A DNA stretch of 10,227 nucleotides from Alphaproteobacteria bacterium (GTDB lineage Bacteria > Pseudomonadota > Alphaproteobacteria > JABAAW01): NCBI GenBank assembly GCA_014239005.1, contig JABAAA010000035.1, forward strand, positions 1 through 10,227. The letters are read 5' to 3'. Under the pieces are notes generated by a model. That model was not told the DNA's origin and did no database searches. It worked only from the letters and a program-made list of their open reading frames with translations. This document shows positions 1-6,914 of the stretch, one piece after another. The translations under genes and the position numbers were made by a program. Numbering within the stretch: the first letter of the stretch is position 1; each line of letters starts with the position of its first letter.

Positions 1-1284
1 GCGGGGCGCAAGGTGTTTTTGTTCGAGGGGGGAGGCGAAGAGATTTCGGAAGAATCGCAAAATATCTACAAGGGTAAGATTGTCGCGGGTGATTATCTTC
101 CTCTTGATGTTTGCCGTCTTAGATATTTAGGAGGAACCTCCAACCATTGGTCTGGCGCTTGCAGTGCAATGCCATCGGAAGTTTTTGAAGGTTACCGCGA
201 TATGCCAATGAGCGCCTGGCCTATAGAAAAAAATGATCTTGACCCGTATGCGCCCGAAGCACAAAATATTCTTGACATCAATTTAAAAACAGATCGATAT
301 TTTGATTCTTATTTTTTTATAAGGGGTGGTCACCGCTCACCTCCGACACGTTTTAAGGAAAAATACTACGAGGAGCTAAAAAACAGTCAAAATTTGTTTG
401 TTTTTCTCAACAGCAATTTGATCGCCTTGAATACGAACGCAGAGCGTATCGTTTCTGCTTCCTTCGCAAACTATGACAAGATCAGTCGTGTTGTCCGTGC
501 TGATAATTATGTTCTCGCTACCGGTGGCATAGAAAACAGTCGCATTCTTTTGTACAACAACATACGTGAGAAAAATCTTTTGGTAAAGTCTTTCAAGATG
601 TTGGGAAAATATTTTATGGAACATCCTATCGATCGATCCGCGGGGGTTTTGGCTTTAACGCCTAGCGTTGAAAAAAATCCTATCTTCAAGGGAACATTTT
701 CCCTTCATAGAAAGATCAGAGAATCTCTTGATATTTTAAATTTTTCAATAATACATAGACCCGTATCAGATTTTTTAAAAAACGATCTTCAGCATGAATT
801 GAAAATCTTAACACGTATAGGATCAAATATAAAATTTCTTAATTTATTTATCTTCTCGGAAATGTTACCAAGATATGAAAACGCAATTATTTTAGGGGAA
901 AGCAAGGATCGCTTCGGTATTCCTATATCTAATTTGTCGCTTACTTTATCACAAAAAGAGTATCGAACGAAAGAAATTTTTTGTAAATTTTTAGGTCAGC
1001 ATTTCATTAATAAAAACTTAGGACGAGTAAAAATTTCCTCACATGTTTTGAACCATGAAATAGGAAAAAGACCCGGCTGGGGCAAACATCACATGGGTGG
1101 CACAAGAATGGCACAGACGAGCGAGACGGGAATCGTTGATAAAAACTGCCTTGTGTTTGGACAAAACAATCTGTATATTGCAGGTTCGTCGGTTTTTCCT
1201 AGCGGGGGACCTGTCGTGCCAACTTACACGATCGTTCAGCTGGCGTTGCGGCTTTCCGATCACTTGCTAACCTTGCGGGCTTAA
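1..1284 (+). CDS. GMC-type FAD-dependent oxidoreductase, 5' end cut by the window edge
   Basis: The frame is open from base 1 and reads AGRKVFLFEGGGEE, which is the end of an FAD-binding Rossmann fold (second strand and the Glu that binds the adenosine ribose). The true start therefore lies upstream, and the GTG at 13 is internal. Family marks follow in order: GGTSNHWSGACSAM (near 130-171), SAWPIEKNDLDPY (near 211-249), the ATGG stretch (near 519-528), the catalytic-His block HHMGGTRM (1087-1110), and the C-terminal segment with NNLYIAGSSVFPSGG followed by VVPTYTIVQLALRL. Members oxidise an alcohol or sugar hydroxyl with FAD; the substrate cannot be told here. The usual active-site Asn before the final Pro-Thr is Val in this protein (1216-1218). 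The visible 427 residues suggest a full length near 450-550. The gene is AT-rich, particularly 721-1030, unlike the flagellar genes. It is followed after 13 bp by a small protein that may be its partner. The family is secure; the function is open. Confidence 0.88.
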   Translation, partial: AGRKVFLFEGGGEEISEESQNIYKGKIVAGDYLPLDVCRLRYLGGTSNHWSGACSAMPSEVFEGYRDMPMSAWPIEKNDLDPYAPEAQNILDINLKTDRYFDSYFFIRGGHRSPPTRFKEKYYEELKNSQNLFVFLNSNLIALNTNAERIVSASFANYDKISRVVRADNYVLATGGIENSRILLYNNIREKNLLVKSFKMLGKYFMEHPIDRSAGVLALTPSVEKNPIFKGTFSLHRKIRESLDILNFSIIHRPVSDFLKNDLQHELKILTRIGSNIKFLNLFIFSEMLPRYENAIILGESKDRFGIPISNLSLTLSQKEYRTKEIFCKFLGQHFINKNLGRVKISSHVLNHEIGKRPGWGKHHMGGTRMAQTSETGIVDKNCLVFGQNNLYIAGSSVFPSGGPVVPTYTIVQLALRLSDHLLTLRA

Positions 1285-1287
1285 TTC

Positions 1288-1293
1288 AGGAGG
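1288..1293 (+). promoter_or_regulatory. Shine-Dalgarno site of the 99-residue gene
   Basis: A perfect AGGAGG lies 4 bases before the ATG at 1298, right after the oxidoreductase stop (1282-1284). The spacing is a little short, but the match supports this start and co-expression of the two genes. Confidence 0.7.
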
Positions 1294-1297
1294 CTCT

Positions 1298-1597
1298 ATG
1301 TCAAAACTTACATCTTCGTCAAAAAAGGTTTCTGGAAAACCTTCTAAAAAGAAAAAAGAAGTAGCCCTTTCTTTTTCGCGTCGCAGTGCCTTGATGGTGA
1401 TGGGTATGATGGGACTTGGCGCGAGTTTGTCAATCTTCGGTTTGTTCGGAAAAAATCTCCTTCAGCCTTTTAAAAATATCGTTGCGCGTCCTCTCTACTT
1501 GAAAGGTGAGCGCATGAAAAGCAAGGGGTCGCCTCTTTTTTTGGTGAAAGGATGGATCTTGAGCGAGCAAGACTTGCATCATCACAAAAAAAAGTGA
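1298..1597 (+). CDS. Small lysine-rich protein with twin-arginine-like signal, possible oxidoreductase partner
   Basis: This gene of 99 codons starts 13 bp after the oxidoreductase stop and has a perfect AGGAGG. A strongly basic N-terminus (SKK, KKKK, residues 8-22) leads to FSRRSALMVM and a hydrophobic run to about residue 50. This resembles a Tat signal (S-R-R-x-x-L plus hydrophobic core) or a single membrane anchor. The rest is basic and ends in HHHKKK. No enzyme domain is visible and I do not recognise the family. In some membrane dehydrogenases of the GMC group (fructose and sorbitol dehydrogenases) a small Tat-signal subunit carries a signal-less large subunit across the membrane. The gene pair here fits that arrangement, but this is inference: the protein is shorter than the usual small subunits and shares no clear motif with them. 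The region is AT-rich like its neighbour. Confidence 0.6.
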   Translation: MSKLTSSSKKVSGKPSKKKKEVALSFSRRSALMVMGMMGLGASLSIFGLFGKNLLQPFKNIVARPLYLKGERMKSKGSPLFLVKGWILSEQDLHHHKKK

Positions 1598-1618
1598 GAG
1601 CTCTCTGGCGGTCTGCCA
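1586..1618 (-). terminator. Possible minus-strand terminator of the flagellar operon
   Basis: Read on the minus strand after the stop at 1633, the sequence shows a short inverted repeat (TGGC/GCCA, 1606-1609 with 1615-1618), then the palindrome GAGAGCTCTC (1596-1605), then eight U (1586-1593). The stem is only 4 bp and is separated from the U run, so this is not a textbook terminator. The U run also lies inside the lysine codons of the converging plus-strand gene. No plus-strand terminator is visible in the same interval. Confidence 0.25.
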
Positions 1619-1632
1619 AAATCAGTCCTGAA

Positions 1633-2049
1633 TCAGTATAGCGAAGAAGCGATGCCCCGCTGCGGCGTCCAGTGCGGTTGACGGTCTTCCACCTCGATAC
1701 GAAAGCTCTTGTCCGTTCGCAAAACAAGATGCGCCCAACAGGGAATAATCTCATTGCGGAAGTCATCCATCAACTGAATGGCCAAGGCTTCCCAAGAATC
1801 GCTCCAGTCTTCGTAGCACGAAAGCCACGCAGGCGCCGATTCTCGTTGCAAAATATGCCGATCAGGAGTGTAGCAAAACTCCAGCGTCACTTCTTTTCGC
1901 TTCCCCTTCTTGCTCAAAGAAAAATGATGAAAAACCTTGACCCGCCCCGTCGGCTGCTTTTCCAAAGGGCAGCAGACAATGTTGTCACGCGGTAAAGAAA
2001 GCGCGCCGGAAAGATGTTCGTTCGCACTCAGCGCTTGACGAGATTTCAT
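1633..2049 (-). CDS. Divergent QueF-like (T-fold) protein, last gene of the flagellar operon
   Basis: 138 residues; the ATG overlaps the stop of the preceding gene as ATGA, so translation is probably coupled. No close family is obvious, but motifs of the nitrile reductase QueF appear in the right order: CPLEKQP (C27-P33; QueF has CPxTGQPD), YTPD (60-63), ES (70-71), WE (86-87; QueF FHE), LMDDF (93-97), P-x-W (103-105) and WTPQRGI (127-133; QueF TPRGGI). QueF reduces preQ0 to preQ1 with NADPH in queuosine synthesis. Here the nucleophile Cys (C27) and the substrate-binding Glu (E87) are kept. The general-acid Asp seven residues after the Cys is Thr (T34), and the His before the Glu is Trp. There are also two hairpin-sized insertions, around 36-54 and 110-125. 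If homologous, it is likely not a normal preQ0 reductase. Homology is proposed from motif order alone. Confidence 0.45.
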   Translation of the reverse strand: MKSRQALSANEHLSGALSLPRDNIVCCPLEKQPTGRVKVFHHFSLSKKGKRKEVTLEFCYTPDRHILQRESAPAWLSCYEDWSDSWEALAIQLMDDFRNEIIPCWAHLVLRTDKSFRIEVEDRQPHWTPQRGIASSLY

Positions 2050-2747
2050 AATTCTACCTCCCAGACGGGTTGCGAAGAAAGGGCATCCATCGAAAGAGAC
2101 GATACCGTATAAAAATTGATGCTACCTTGCATACGCACAACATCAAGAATTTGCAAAAACCGCTCTCGAATTCCTTGCTCTGCCAAGGCGGAAAAAGAAC
2201 GAGTCGAGCGCACCGCAAGCAAAAGTGAGGTGTCGAAAATATCCGCTTCAATTTCCAAAGGACCCGTGTGATCCAGCTCGGTTGCAAGGATGAGCCTGTT
2301 GTTGCTTTTGTCTCGGTTGTTTTTCGGTCGCCTCTTGGAAAGGTAGAGCGTGACTTTGGCAAGCCGCCCCTCGAGCGCAACGGGCAGGACCCATACCTTC
2401 CAAAAACCTCCGGCTTTGTCGCGCACGAGGTGACTGTCCGAAATTCTTTCCCCTCCCCCACCTTCGTCTCCTCCCTGAGCGTTGACAGAGACGGTCGCCC
2501 GCGACAAACGTTGCGAAAAATACGGATCGTTCAAAAATGGCAAGTGTTGGGCAACAACCCTTTGCAACTCTCGCGGCGGCAAGGCGTAGAGGTGGCGGAA
2601 AATGCTGCGGGCGGAAATATCGGGCGAACGAGGAGCAGCATCCGCCCTGCTCGAAGAAAACTGCCCCCCCTCCTTGCGAGAGGACGGAGAGAGATCGGTA
2701 GAGCGTTCCCACCGCAAAAGCTTGCTCAAGGGGGTCAGGATTTCCAT
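2046..2747 (-). CDS. Hypothetical flagellar-operon protein with FliK-C-like domain
   Basis: The chosen start is the ATG at 2745-2747, whose A is also the last base of the flhF-flhG stop (TGATG junction). A TTG three bases upstream is the alternative. The product is 233 residues. Residues 1-50 are polar and variable; 50-85 are helical (FRHLYALPP, QHLPFL); a Gly-rich hinge (GGDEGGGGE) lies near 92-100. The compact C-terminal part (about 113-217) holds FWKVWVLPVALEG, a strand pair broken by a basic loop (KRRPKNNRDKSNN), LDHTGPLEIEAD, and a helix before MQGSINFYTV. This pattern (aromatic start, 'lGpl.i...', then a helix and a final strand) recalls the C-terminal domain of FliK hook-length control proteins and short FliK-like proteins of alphaproteobacterial flagellar clusters. 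The long N-terminal secreted ruler region of FliK is absent. The gene is real by position and coupling; its role is inferred. Confidence 0.6.
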   Translation of the reverse strand: MEILTPLSKLLRWERSTDLSPSSRKEGGQFSSSRADAAPRSPDISARSIFRHLYALPPRELQRVVAQHLPFLNDPYFSQRLSRATVSVNAQGGDEGGGGERISDSHLVRDKAGGFWKVWVLPVALEGRLAKVTLYLSKRRPKNNRDKSNNRLILATELDHTGPLEIEADIFDTSLLLAVRSTRSFSALAEQGIRERFLQILDVVRMQGSINFYTVSSLSMDALSSQPVWEVEL

Positions 2748-4690
2748 CAAGAATCGTCGTTCGCCTGATGCGGAAACGCTCTGGCAAGCTTGGCAAGGTC
2801 TTGGGCAGCAGGAGCATGCGGAGCGAAAGTTAGCAAGGGCTCGCGGTTGCGAATCGCCTCGACAAAATTAAAGTCGCGGCGCACGATCCCTTTCAAACGC
2901 AAGTCGTAGTTGAGAAAATTGCGGCAGGTGCGATGGAGAGATTCGAAAGCCTGCTCAGCTCGACGTTCCGTCTCCGCCATGTTCACGACCACCGAAAGAC
3001 GCGCTTCGGCTTGGCGACGCAGAATGATTTTTACCAACGCATAAGCGTCGGTCAGAGAGGTAGGTTCGTCGTTGACGACCAGCAGCGTCTCGTCGGAGGC
3101 GACGGTCAGCCAACGCACGCTACGATCGATCCCGGCACCCAAGTCGACGATCAGCGTTTGGTAGTCACGAGCGAGATCGCCCAAGTCCTCCAAAAGTTTT
3201 TGCAACGAGGGCGGAGCAAGGTCGGCGAAGCTGGCGCTTCCTGATTTGCCGACGATCGTATCGAACGCGCCGTGTGGCGCACGCACGACGCAATCTTTCA
3301 AACGACATTGTCCCCGCAACGCTTCGCCGAGATGGTGTTGCGGCATCACGCCGAGTTGGATGTCGATGTTGGCGAGACCGAAGTCGGCATCGAACAGGAG
3401 GGTCTTTCTTCCCAAGTCGGCGAAGCAGTGAGCTAGCGCGATGGCGATGGCGGTCTTGCCGACCCCGCCTTTTCCGGAGGCGATGGCGATTTGGTAGGGT
3501 TTGTGCGAAGCAACCCCGTGCGCCGAGACGCCTGCTACATGCGAGGATGGCGAGGATGGCGAGGATGATGGCATGGAGGCTACTGCCTTGTCGTGCGTAG
3601 AGGGACGGGGCGCGGAGGAGGCAGCGGGACGCGAAGACGCGTCGGAGTGAACAACGGATGCTTGCGTTGTTCGGCGTTGGATGGGCAAAAAGCTTTGCGG
3701 AATATCTTTCAGGCAGCGTTCGGCGAGCGCTTGGGCGGAGAGGGGCTCTAACCCTTGCGCGATGTGCGGGCGCGGACTGACATAGGCGAAGTTGAGCGCG
3801 GCGTGTCGAGCGATGGCGATCGCGCGTCCGAGTCGTCGGTCGATGTCTTCACCCGTCACCACAAGGTGTTTGCAGTGTTGTACGGGAAAGGCGTTGACCA
3901 CATCGATGCCCGCCTGAATATCGATCCACGTCGGCATGACCAACACCGGCACGACCGACGCCTGTTGCGTGAGCGCGTGGATGACGGCTCGTTCTTCCTT
4001 CGCGTGAGGATTGATCCCCGGCGCGTCGATGAACAGGGGGTTGCCCGCACCCTTGTCCTCGACGAGCTTGGGAAAACGTTGCAGCGAGCGGCAGTGGATA
4101 AATCGGCAGGCGATCTTCTCGGCGTAGAGCTCGAGCTGTTCGGCGCCACCGGTGCGAAGGCTGTCGGTCGAGACCAACGTCGGATGCTCGCCGCTGCTGC
4201 GCGCGATCCAGGCAGCTTTGACGCAAGTGACGGTCTTGCCGCTGCCGGGAGGACCGAAGAAGAGAAAGCGATGTTGACCTTGCTCTTGCCACAGCGCTTG
4301 CAAGGGCTGGAAGGACAAGATTCGCGCGAACGCCGCCGCAAGAACTTCTTCGTCGCTGTGACGAGGACGCTGCTCCGCGGCGAGATCGAGAATTTCCTCT
4401 GTGATCTCGAAGGGCAGCTGGTGCCAGGCGAGCGCGCGCGCGAGGTCGGCCGCTTGGCGTTGCGACATAGACTTGGAGGAGGGAGGGGAACGGGACTTGC
4501 GCATGCCTTGTCGTTCTTCCGCCGTGTCCTTTGTGTCCTTCGTGTCTTTAGGCTCCAAGGCGCAAACAATTCTGTAGCCTTCCTTGCCCAAGTCGTGCGT
4601 GGCTGCGATGAGCGCGTCCTCGCCGAGATCTTGACGCACCTGCGCACGCGCGGCGTCGAGCGTTTTGGCGTGGAAGTTCTTGTAGCGCAC
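2747..4690 (-). CDS. flhF/flhG: FlhF-FlhG fusion: SRP-type GTPase joined to MinD-like ATPase, polar flagellum placement and number
   Basis: One uninterrupted frame of 647 codons with a GTG start; no strong Shine-Dalgarno is visible. Residues 1-45 form the FlhF N-terminal B-domain, followed by a KDT repeat linker (48-56) and an N-domain-like helical part (75-140). The G domain (141-335) has P-loop GPPGSGKT (146-153) and TDSLRTGGAEQLELYAEKI. It carries DAPG (222-225) for the usual DTAG and TGED (279-282) for the usual TKxD, so guanine specificity is doubtful. A Ser/Pro/Ala-rich linker (338-398) leads into FlhG, which has deviant Walker A SGKGGVGKT (405-413), DADFGLANIDIQLG (434-447), DLGAG (516-520), NDEPTSLTDAYALVK (540-554) and a typical basic/hydrophobic C-terminus. 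The two proteins are normally separate: FlhF localises the flagellum to the pole, and FlhG limits number and stimulates FlhF through an N-terminal DQAxxLR motif. That motif is not visible here. The gene sits 43 bp after flhA and overlaps the next gene. Confidence 0.93.
   Translation of the reverse strand: MRYKNFHAKTLDAARAQVRQDLGEDALIAATHDLGKEGYRIVCALEPKDTKDTKDTAEERQGMRKSRSPPSSKSMSQRQAADLARALAWHQLPFEITEEILDLAAEQRPRHSDEEVLAAAFARILSFQPLQALWQEQGQHRFLFFGPPGSGKTVTCVKAAWIARSSGEHPTLVSTDSLRTGGAEQLELYAEKIACRFIHCRSLQRFPKLVEDKGAGNPLFIDAPGINPHAKEERAVIHALTQQASVVPVLVMPTWIDIQAGIDVVNAFPVQHCKHLVVTGEDIDRRLGRAIAIARHAALNFAYVSPRPHIAQGLEPLSAQALAERCLKDIPQSFLPIQRRTTQASVVHSDASSRPAASSAPRPSTHDKAVASMPSSSPSSPSSHVAGVSAHGVASHKPYQIAIASGKGGVGKTAIAIALAHCFADLGRKTLLFDADFGLANIDIQLGVMPQHHLGEALRGQCRLKDCVVRAPHGAFDTIVGKSGSASFADLAPPSLQKLLEDLGDLARDYQTLIVDLGAGIDRSVRWLTVASDETLLVVNDEPTSLTDAYALVKIILRRQAEARLSVVVNMAETERRAEQAFESLHRTCRNFLNYDLRLKGIVRRDFNFVEAIRNREPLLTFAPHAPAAQDLAKLARAFPHQANDDS
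3543..3569. repeat. Three tandem copies of a 9-bp unit in the FlhF-FlhG linker
   Basis: GAGGATGGC occurs twice in a row (3543-3551, 3552-3560), followed by GAGGATGAT (3561-3569). On the coding strand it specifies the SPS/SS part of the flexible linker, so copy-number change by whole units keeps the frame. Confidence 0.8.
4524..4550. repeat. Three tandem copies of a 9-bp unit (KDT repeat) in the FlhF half
   Basis: Units GTGTCCTTT, GTGTCCTTC and GTGTCTTTA (plus strand) encode Lys-Asp-Thr three times on the minus strand, residues 48-56 of the fusion protein, between the FlhF N-terminal domain and the helical part. The unit resembles the 'GACACGAAG' minisatellite seen between genes in many bacterial genomes (from memory). 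Confidence 0.85.
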
Positions 4691-4733
4691 GACGTTAATT
4701 CTAAACGAGAGGGGTAAGAGAAATCATGTCGAA

Positions 4734-6866
4734 TCAAATTTGCGCGACGGTGCGCAAGGTGATGCGCGGATGAATCTCGGTTTGCGAGAGGACGGCGATT
4801 TGCGGTTTGGCACGCTCGACGATCGAGCGCACATAGGGTCTCAGCACAGGAGCGACGACGAGGACGGGCATGGGTTCTCCGAAGGGGTAGGCGTCGTAGA
4901 TGTTGCGCAGCTTGGCGATGAAATCTTGCAGGCGCGAGGGCTGCAGCGCGAGCTGACGATTCTTTCCTTCACCGCTGAGTGCTTCGAGAAAGTGACGGTT
5001 CCACTGCGCCGAGAAGATAACAATCGGTAGTTGCTGTTTCTTGTCGAGATAGGCGGTGCAGATTTGACGGGCAAGGCGCGTACGCACATGCTCGATGATC
5101 GACGCGATCTCGCTGCCGCTGCTCACCTCCGAGATCGCCTCAATGACGGTCGCAAGGTCCCTGATCGAAACGCGTTCGTTCAACAAACCCTGCAACACAC
5201 GATGGAGCAAACTGACGCTCACCACTTGCGGTACGATGTCCGCGATGAACTTGCGCTGTCCTTCGGGCAAGGCGTCGACCAGCCGTTGTGATTCGCTGTA
5301 GGAAAGCAGCTCTGCCATGTGATCCTTGATCACCTCGGCGAGGTGGGTCGTGAGAATCGTCGCCGTGTTGACGACGGTCAGCCCCTGAAACATGGCGTCC
5401 TCGCGCGCCGCCTCAGGAATCCATTTGGCGGGCAGATGGAAGATCGGATCGATCGTCTTCTCGCCCGCGATCGTCATCTCTTCGCCTTGCGGACTCATGG
5501 CAAGCACCATGTTGGCTCTGAGATCGGCTTTCGCGGCGATCATCTCTTTGACCAAGATGATGTAGCTGTTCGCGCTCAGCTTGAGGTTGTCCTGAATGCG
5601 AATCGCAGGCGTGACGAACCCGTAGTCGAGAATGAGCTGCCTTCGGAGCGCACGAATTTGGCGCGGCAGCTGGGGCATGTCCTCGTCTTCGCGAATCAGG
5701 GCGAGCAATCCGTAGCCAATTTCAAGGCGAAGGGTGTCGATACGCAGCGTCTTTTCGATGTCGTCGTCTTCTTCCGTCGCTTGAGTCTTTTGCGTCTCTT
5801 CCTTCTCCTTCGCTTCGTCAACTTCGCGCCCCTGTTGTTGGCGCATCAGGTAGAGCGCCGCGGCCACCGCGAGGCTCGACATCAGCGCAAACGGCAGGAT
5901 CGGCAGCCCCGGAACAAGACCGAACAGCAGCATCAGGGCTCCCACCATCCACAAGGCGTACGGATGTTTGCCCAGCTGTCCGTAGAGCGCTTTTTGCATC
6001 GTCTCGCGGCTGCCGGTCTTGGTCACCAACAAGCCCGCCGCCGTCGAGATGATGAGGGCAGGAATTTGGCTCACCAGCCCGTCGCCGATGGTCAGCACAG
6101 TATAGTTTTGCGCCGCCTCCCCAGCACTCAGCCCCTGCTGGACAATGCCGATGATGATGCCGGCGATGATGTTGATGAAGGTGATGAGCAAGCCCGCAAT
6201 CGCGTCCCCGCGCACGAACTTGGAGGCACCATCCATGGCGCCGTAGAAGTTGCCTTCGCTTTCCAGATCGCGGCGACGTTCGCGCGCCTGATCTTCGGGG
6301 ATGAGACCCGACGAGAGGTCGGCGTCGATCGCCATCTGCCGTCCCGGCATGGCGTCGAGGGTAAAGCGCGCTGCCACCTCTGCGATTCTGCCTGCGCCGC
6401 GCGTGATGACGATGAAGTTGATGATGACAAGAATTGCAAAGATGATGACCCCGATCACATAGTTGTTGCCCGCAACGAAGCTGCCGAAGGCTTGAATAAC
6501 CTTGCCCGCGGCATCGGTGCCTTCGTGCCCGCGGCTGAGAATGAGCCTGGTCGAGGCGACATTGAGCCCGAGCCGCAACATGGTGGCGATCAACAAGATC
6601 GTCGGAAAGGCGTTGATCTCGATCGGATTGGCGATCAGCATCACGACGATCAGAATGAAAATGGCGAAGCCCAGCGACAGGGCGAGCGCGATGTCGAGGA
6701 TCCAAGTCGGCAGGGGGACGAGCAGCAGGACGAGAATCAGCAAGATGCCCAACGGCACGGCAAGCTCGGTGAGCGCGCCCAGCTTGTTGAGCCCTTGCAA
6801 CAGGGTCGGAGGAGCCAAAGAAGAGGCGGAGGCGGAAGCGGAGGGGGGCTGTTCGGGAGTGGTCAT
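4734..6866 (-). CDS. flhA: FlhA, export gate of the flagellar type III secretion system
   Basis: 710 residues, the usual family length, with an ATG start. FlhA forms the nonameric inner-membrane gate that takes up proton motive force and docks substrate-chaperone complexes. Residues 1-20 are Pro/Ser/Ala-rich. Membrane helices lie at about 36-80, 87-105, 130-155 and 222-340. The conserved cytoplasmic FHIPEP loop reads RGAGRIAEVAARF then TLDAMPGRQMAIDADL (156-184), retaining the Asp residues needed for proton-coupled export. A charged linker (346-370, KEKEETQK and EEDDD) joins the membrane part to the cytoplasmic domain (about 375-710), which carries the typical LTTHLAEVIKDHMAELLSYS (505-524) and VLPxxEIHP-like end (AVLSQTEIHP, 691-700). 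It follows flbD by 48 bp and precedes flhF-flhG by 43 bp. The length and every key motif look normal. Confidence 0.98.
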   Translation of the reverse strand: MTTPEQPPSASASASSLAPPTLLQGLNKLGALTELAVPLGILLILVLLLVPLPTWILDIALALSLGFAIFILIVVMLIANPIEINAFPTILLIATMLRLGLNVASTRLILSRGHEGTDAAGKVIQAFGSFVAGNNYVIGVIIFAILVIINFIVITRGAGRIAEVAARFTLDAMPGRQMAIDADLSSGLIPEDQARERRRDLESEGNFYGAMDGASKFVRGDAIAGLLITFINIIAGIIIGIVQQGLSAGEAAQNYTVLTIGDGLVSQIPALIISTAAGLLVTKTGSRETMQKALYGQLGKHPYALWMVGALMLLFGLVPGLPILPFALMSSLAVAAALYLMRQQQGREVDEAKEKEETQKTQATEEDDDIEKTLRIDTLRLEIGYGLLALIREDEDMPQLPRQIRALRRQLILDYGFVTPAIRIQDNLKLSANSYIILVKEMIAAKADLRANMVLAMSPQGEEMTIAGEKTIDPIFHLPAKWIPEAAREDAMFQGLTVVNTATILTTHLAEVIKDHMAELLSYSESQRLVDALPEGQRKFIADIVPQVVSVSLLHRVLQGLLNERVSIRDLATVIEAISEVSSGSEIASIIEHVRTRLARQICTAYLDKKQQLPIVIFSAQWNRHFLEALSGEGKNRQLALQPSRLQDFIAKLRNIYDAYPFGEPMPVLVVAPVLRPYVRSIVERAKPQIAVLSQTEIHPRITLRTVAQI

Positions 6867-6914
6867 CGTTCCATCCCGTTCCTCTGACTCCGCGTCGAAC
6901 TTTGCTCGCCCCCT

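Noticed and set aside
1672..1995. Plus-strand open frame (107 codons) opposite the QueF-like gene
   Set aside because: It has no ribosome site and its product is Arg-rich with no motif. The minus-strand frame is coupled to its upstream gene and carries ordered motifs.
3755..4717. Plus-strand open frame (320 codons) opposite the FlhF half
   Set aside because: It is antisense to a gene with clear motifs, has Arg/Val/Asp-rich composition and no recognisable domain.
4701..4727. Nine-codon minus-strand reading frame (ATG to TAG) just before flhF-flhG, considered as a leader peptide
   Set aside because: It has no Shine-Dalgarno and no meaningful codon run; it is too short to support from sequence alone.
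5319..6887. Long plus-strand open frame (522 codons) opposite flhA
   Set aside because: It lies antisense to flhA with complementary codon structure; its product is rich in His, Arg, Asp and Gln with no motif. It is a by-product of GC-rich codon use.
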